A DNA stretch of 64,000 nucleotides from Haemonchus contortus (Eukaryota > Nematoda > Chromadorea > Rhabditida > Trichostrongylidae). A program made the position numbers and the translations under genes. The stretch is taken from NCBI GenBank assembly GCA_000469685.2, contig LS997566.1:25256432-25320431 (forward strand), read 5' to 3'. The notes below the pieces were generated by a model. The model was not told the origin of the DNA. It made no database searches and worked only from the letters and a program-made list of their open reading frames with translations. Below are positions 60,791 through 64,000 of the stretch, piece by piece (position 1 is the first letter of the stretch; every line of letters begins with the position of its first letter).

Positions 60791-60960
60791 GTTGCCATTC
60801 AAAAATCTGATCGTCACTTCATACGTAATAGCCCCGATCTCAGCTTTTGCCTATACACGGTGACTTGGATTGCTACCATCTGTCTGCTTTCAGTTCGGTG
60901 CTGTTGCTGTTTCTCTCTTAGAGTCTTTCTCTCTTATTCATGACTCGTCGAAAGCTACTT

Positions 60961-61415
60961 GAAGGCAGGGTACATGATAATTTTGAGTCGAAACCTTTTC
61001 AAGTCGAAGAGAGCAAAAGTGCTGGTTGGATGTAGTGCATCAGTGGTGAAGGGAGCGAGAGATTTCAGTGAACTTGTGAAAAATAAGGCTTTTTGAAAGC
61101 ATTGTAGATGGATATTGTACGAGATTGCCATGACGGAAATGAGACGGAAGGGGTTTTTGGATCAAATCTCTGTTTTTGCACCTGCGCAAAGACCTGATTA
61201 CATCAGGCCATATTGTGTCCCGAACTGTCGCCATGACAAATTGTTTGAATTTCCTTCGTAAGTGTCCCTTGTGAAGGTGCATGGCTCCACAGCGCCGTAA
61301 AACTAAGGGTCCGTTTGGGTGTGGCATTCAGCCGATACAATCTTTTAGCCCCAACAATGCCCTATCTAACGCCGACTTGACATCTTAAGAAGCTATATAG
61401 AAAACCATTCTCGAG
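60961..61415 (+). mobile_element. AAGGCACAG miniature element, right end degraded
   Basis: Left end GAAGGCAGGGTACATGATAA. The interior repeats ACGAGATTGCCATGACGGAA and GACAAATTGTTTGAATTTCC. The right terminal repeat is reduced to AACCATTCTCGAG. In tandem orientation with the copy 400 bp upstream. Confidence 0.75.
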
Positions 61416-62235
61416 AGCACTCACCAGGGTGGTTTTGGGACGCTTATACAACTTTGTTTCCGTTCTGATTTGATGAGTATTTGTAAAGCAACGTGAGGTG
61501 ACAATTTTTACTCGCTGTTCCCATTGTGAGGAACTTTTTTGTTCCGAATATTTCATGCATCACGTAAAAGGCATCCTCTTATGAATATTACGTTCCGATA
61601 CATGCGGAAATTCAAAACGATATTGCATCCTTCTTCTTAGTGCATACAATGCAGAAGTCTCACCCGTCACAGCCCTAACCTTAGTCTTTCGCAAATGAAA
61701 CGTCACCCTTACCGCTGCTCCAAGCCTTGAGGAAGCTGGTACCTCCATGTAATTTGTGTTCGCTTATGTTAGAATCGTTCGAAGAGTAAGAAAAGCAGGT
61801 TTCAGATTAGCATCCGAAAACACGCGCGTCCCATAGTATAGGTGTTATTCCAAAAGATCGGGAATCTTCGACGGGAATCATACCTGCTGAGGTCCACCGC
61901 TCGAAACTTTGTTCTACAGGCTGTAGAGTTGGAATATGAATTTATGCAGAGAGTGCAGCCCTCCATGAAAATCTCCGTTTACCGCGCGTGGGTCTCACTC
62001 ATTTCATTTGTTGACCCATTTCTTGCTTCTGCTCATTATTCCCAGTGTCGAGCTGTACTGAATCTGAAGCTTCAGTTCCACTTTTCTCGTTTCTTCTAGA
62101 CACTCTGAAGGTGTAGCTATGCTGAGTTCCCTAGTGGGCTTCTCATTTTTTCATATGCCAAACCTTTGACAAACTTCTTTTCTTTTTCTTCTTTTCTCTA
62201 GCGTTAATCCCGCGAAGTGGTAGGGTCCGCTCTTC
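61416..62235. other. Unassigned stretch left of the RTE LINE
   Basis: Short frames only. May include the LINE 3' untranslated part, since the minus-strand LINE reading ends near 62235. Confidence 0.35.
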
Positions 62236-63790
62236 TTGTCAGCCGTCTCTACTTCTGTCTATCTACGGCCCCTTCAACCGTTACTTTAGGTTCGACGAGG
62301 TCTTTCTCGATTCCCGCCATCTTCTCTTTGTAGCTCGTGGTCGCCTACCCTTAGCTTCGAACTCCATTGCCATCCTTATCGGATGATTATTTGTTCTTTA
62401 CACTGTATGCCCGAACCGTCGCACGCGCTGTTACTTCATCTTCAGCTCGATTGGGGCTTTTGCATGGCCGCCCTGATGTCTTGTCATTTATGATCCAATC
62501 CAATCGCGTCCAAATGCAGATCCATCTGAGCATTCTCATTTTCGCGTAGTGGAGCTCTTTTCATGGTTTCTATTCACCAGCTGACGTAGAGCATCGTGGG
62601 CCTTACCACTGGTCGACACATCTTCTTTTTAGCGTCCTAGAGCACCGACGGTCGCGGAGGATACCGGTGGACTGCCTCTACTTCATCCATGCCGTGTTTA
62701 TTGGGGCTTTTACAACCCGGTTCACCCTACCATCAGCGGCCATATCACTACCCAGGTATCGGCGTCCTGGATCATTTGATGGCTCCCTCGAGGCTGTCGA
62801 CGATTGACTCACTGCCCTTCTTAGAGCTGAGGACCTCGGTCTTCTTCACTTCCAGCTGGAGTCCGTTTTCCGCCAACACTTTCTGCCATTTCTACAGCTT
62901 GTTTTGGATCATGTGATCAGGAACGTTTAGTTTTCGGAGCGCCCTCCAGAGGTCTTGTCGTGGTAGACGGTCGACTGCCTTCTCAGGGTCGAGGAAGGCT
63001 AGGTAGCAAGGTCTACGCTCCCCTCGATACTTCTCCATAACTGCCTAGCTATGAAGATGGCATCCGTTTTAGAAATTCCAGGCAAGAAGCTTGACTGCTG
63101 CTGTGTGATTGGGGCCAACTCTCTCAATCTTGAGTCGACCAGCCGATCGTACAGTTTCATTGTGCGAGCGGTCAACCTGATCCCTCGGTATTCGGAACTC
63201 TCCATCGCGTTCCCTTCTGCTTCAAGGTGGAAACGATAGCACTGCTCGCCTACGCATCAGGTATTTTTCCTTCAGTGGCCGAAGTGTTCAGAAATCGGTT
63301 GAGCCACTTTATCTCTCTGAGCTTCTTCCATGCCTTGGTCGGTGCTCAATCAATTGCCTTCCCAATCTTCATCTTCCCTATTGCTCTGTGGACCTAATCC
63401 TCTCTCCAAACTGTCAAGTTGTGGACTGTGGCCAGGTCGAGGACCCCTTTCCCATCTTCGTTCCTGACTTCTACTCCCTTGTCCCCGTGAACCCTTTCAA
63501 AGATTTTTCCTTCACTCCCAACGTGACCGTCAAGATCACCCGCTCCTGTGAGGTAGTCCCCCTTCAAAACTGACCGTATGGCCTTGTCAAAGCTCAGATA
63601 GAACTCATCCTTTCCGTAGACTTGGCAGCCGGCTTGGATTACTGTCCAGTACCCCTCCCTTGACCTATAGGACTTGGATATTCCTGCGCTTCATAAGATT
63701 TCCAACCTCTCGGGACTACCCGGTAGGTAATGCCACGTTCAAATTCCCAATTCGAACCAACTTCTTTTGTCGAGGTCGTTCATCCTGGTA
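62235..63790 (-). mobile_element. RTE-type LINE, reverse transcriptase, decayed and internally deleted
   Basis: Minus-strand order: a short endonuclease-start remnant (near 63770-63690, homologous to that at 4560-4500), then QVHRAIGKMKIGKAI near 63390, EYRGIRLTARTMKLYDRLVD near 63195-63135, SSFLPGISKTDAIFIARQLW near 63090 (compare the FMPGRST-TDAIF block), RQDLWRALRKLNVPDHMI near 62950, LEVKKTEVLSSKKGS near 62840, then a C-terminal EFEAKGRRPRATKRRWRES near 62350. The bulk of the endonuclease is deleted and the frame is broken many times. Confidence 0.85.
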
Positions 63791-64000
63791 GCCCTTGCAT
63801 ACATAGAGAGTTGCTAAGGCACATGAACATAGGTGACGGTATTTTTCTTAATGAAACAAATTCATTTGCTGCACATCTAGGCTGGATGATTGTACTGGTA
63901 ACTTATACCTCAAGCACAGGAGGATCGGGAGAAGATGTCCGCGCTTAATTTGGCTCCATGATCAGTAAGTAGCAGAGTTCGCGATAGATGGATTCTGAGA

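Overview
The window looks like nuclear DNA of a parasitic strongylid nematode, most likely a hookworm-type worm (Ancylostoma or a relative). Two split genes have short exons, several short introns and nematode-style acceptors ending in TTTCAG, TTCCAG or TTTTAG. LINE fragments match, from memory, the RTE-type endonuclease/reverse transcriptases that are abundant in Ancylostoma genomes, and decayed Tc1/mariner, mariner, Tc5/pogo-like and piggyBac copies fill the rest. No bacterial, organellar, rRNA or CRISPR features were seen. Species assignment is inference.

Two host genes can be rebuilt. On the minus strand (10158 down to about 1641, continuing beyond the left edge) is an aquaporin/aquaglyceroporin gene: three exons carry the N-terminus, the first transmembrane segments and the first NPA motif. 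On the plus strand (27444 to 42277) is a complete cation-type nicotinic acetylcholine receptor subunit of the Cys-loop family: 11 exons, about 479 codons, all splice phases agreeing. Exon 1 (signal peptide) is separated from exon 2 by an 8.7-kb intron packed with transposons.

Layout: 1-10.2 kb, aquaporin gene with two Tc1/mariner copies (one in intron 2, one in the 3' part), a MULE-like miniature element, a LINE fragment, a degenerate tandem array and a SINE in its introns. 10.4-17.7 kb, LINE remains, a SINE and unassigned DNA. 17.7-19.8 kb, a piggyBac element with TTAA target duplications. 19.8-27.4 kb, mostly unassigned, with one miniature element holding a 216-codon ORF and a SINE fragment. 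27.4-42.3 kb, the receptor gene. 42.8-44.4 kb, a Tc1-like element resembling arthropod copies. 44.4-64 kb, a transposon graveyard: a SINE, back-to-back fragments at 45.9-48.3 kb, a triple nest at 54.7-56.0 kb (miniature element, mariner inside it, palindromic mini-element inside that), a perfect 31-bp hairpin at 54.3 kb, and an RTE LINE at the right end.

The host genes are unrelated in function (water/glycerol channel; ligand-gated ion channel). What links the window is heavy, repeated invasion of introns and intergenic DNA by DNA transposons and their non-autonomous derivatives. Assignments rest on remembered family motifs and on pairwise comparison inside the window; no database was searched.
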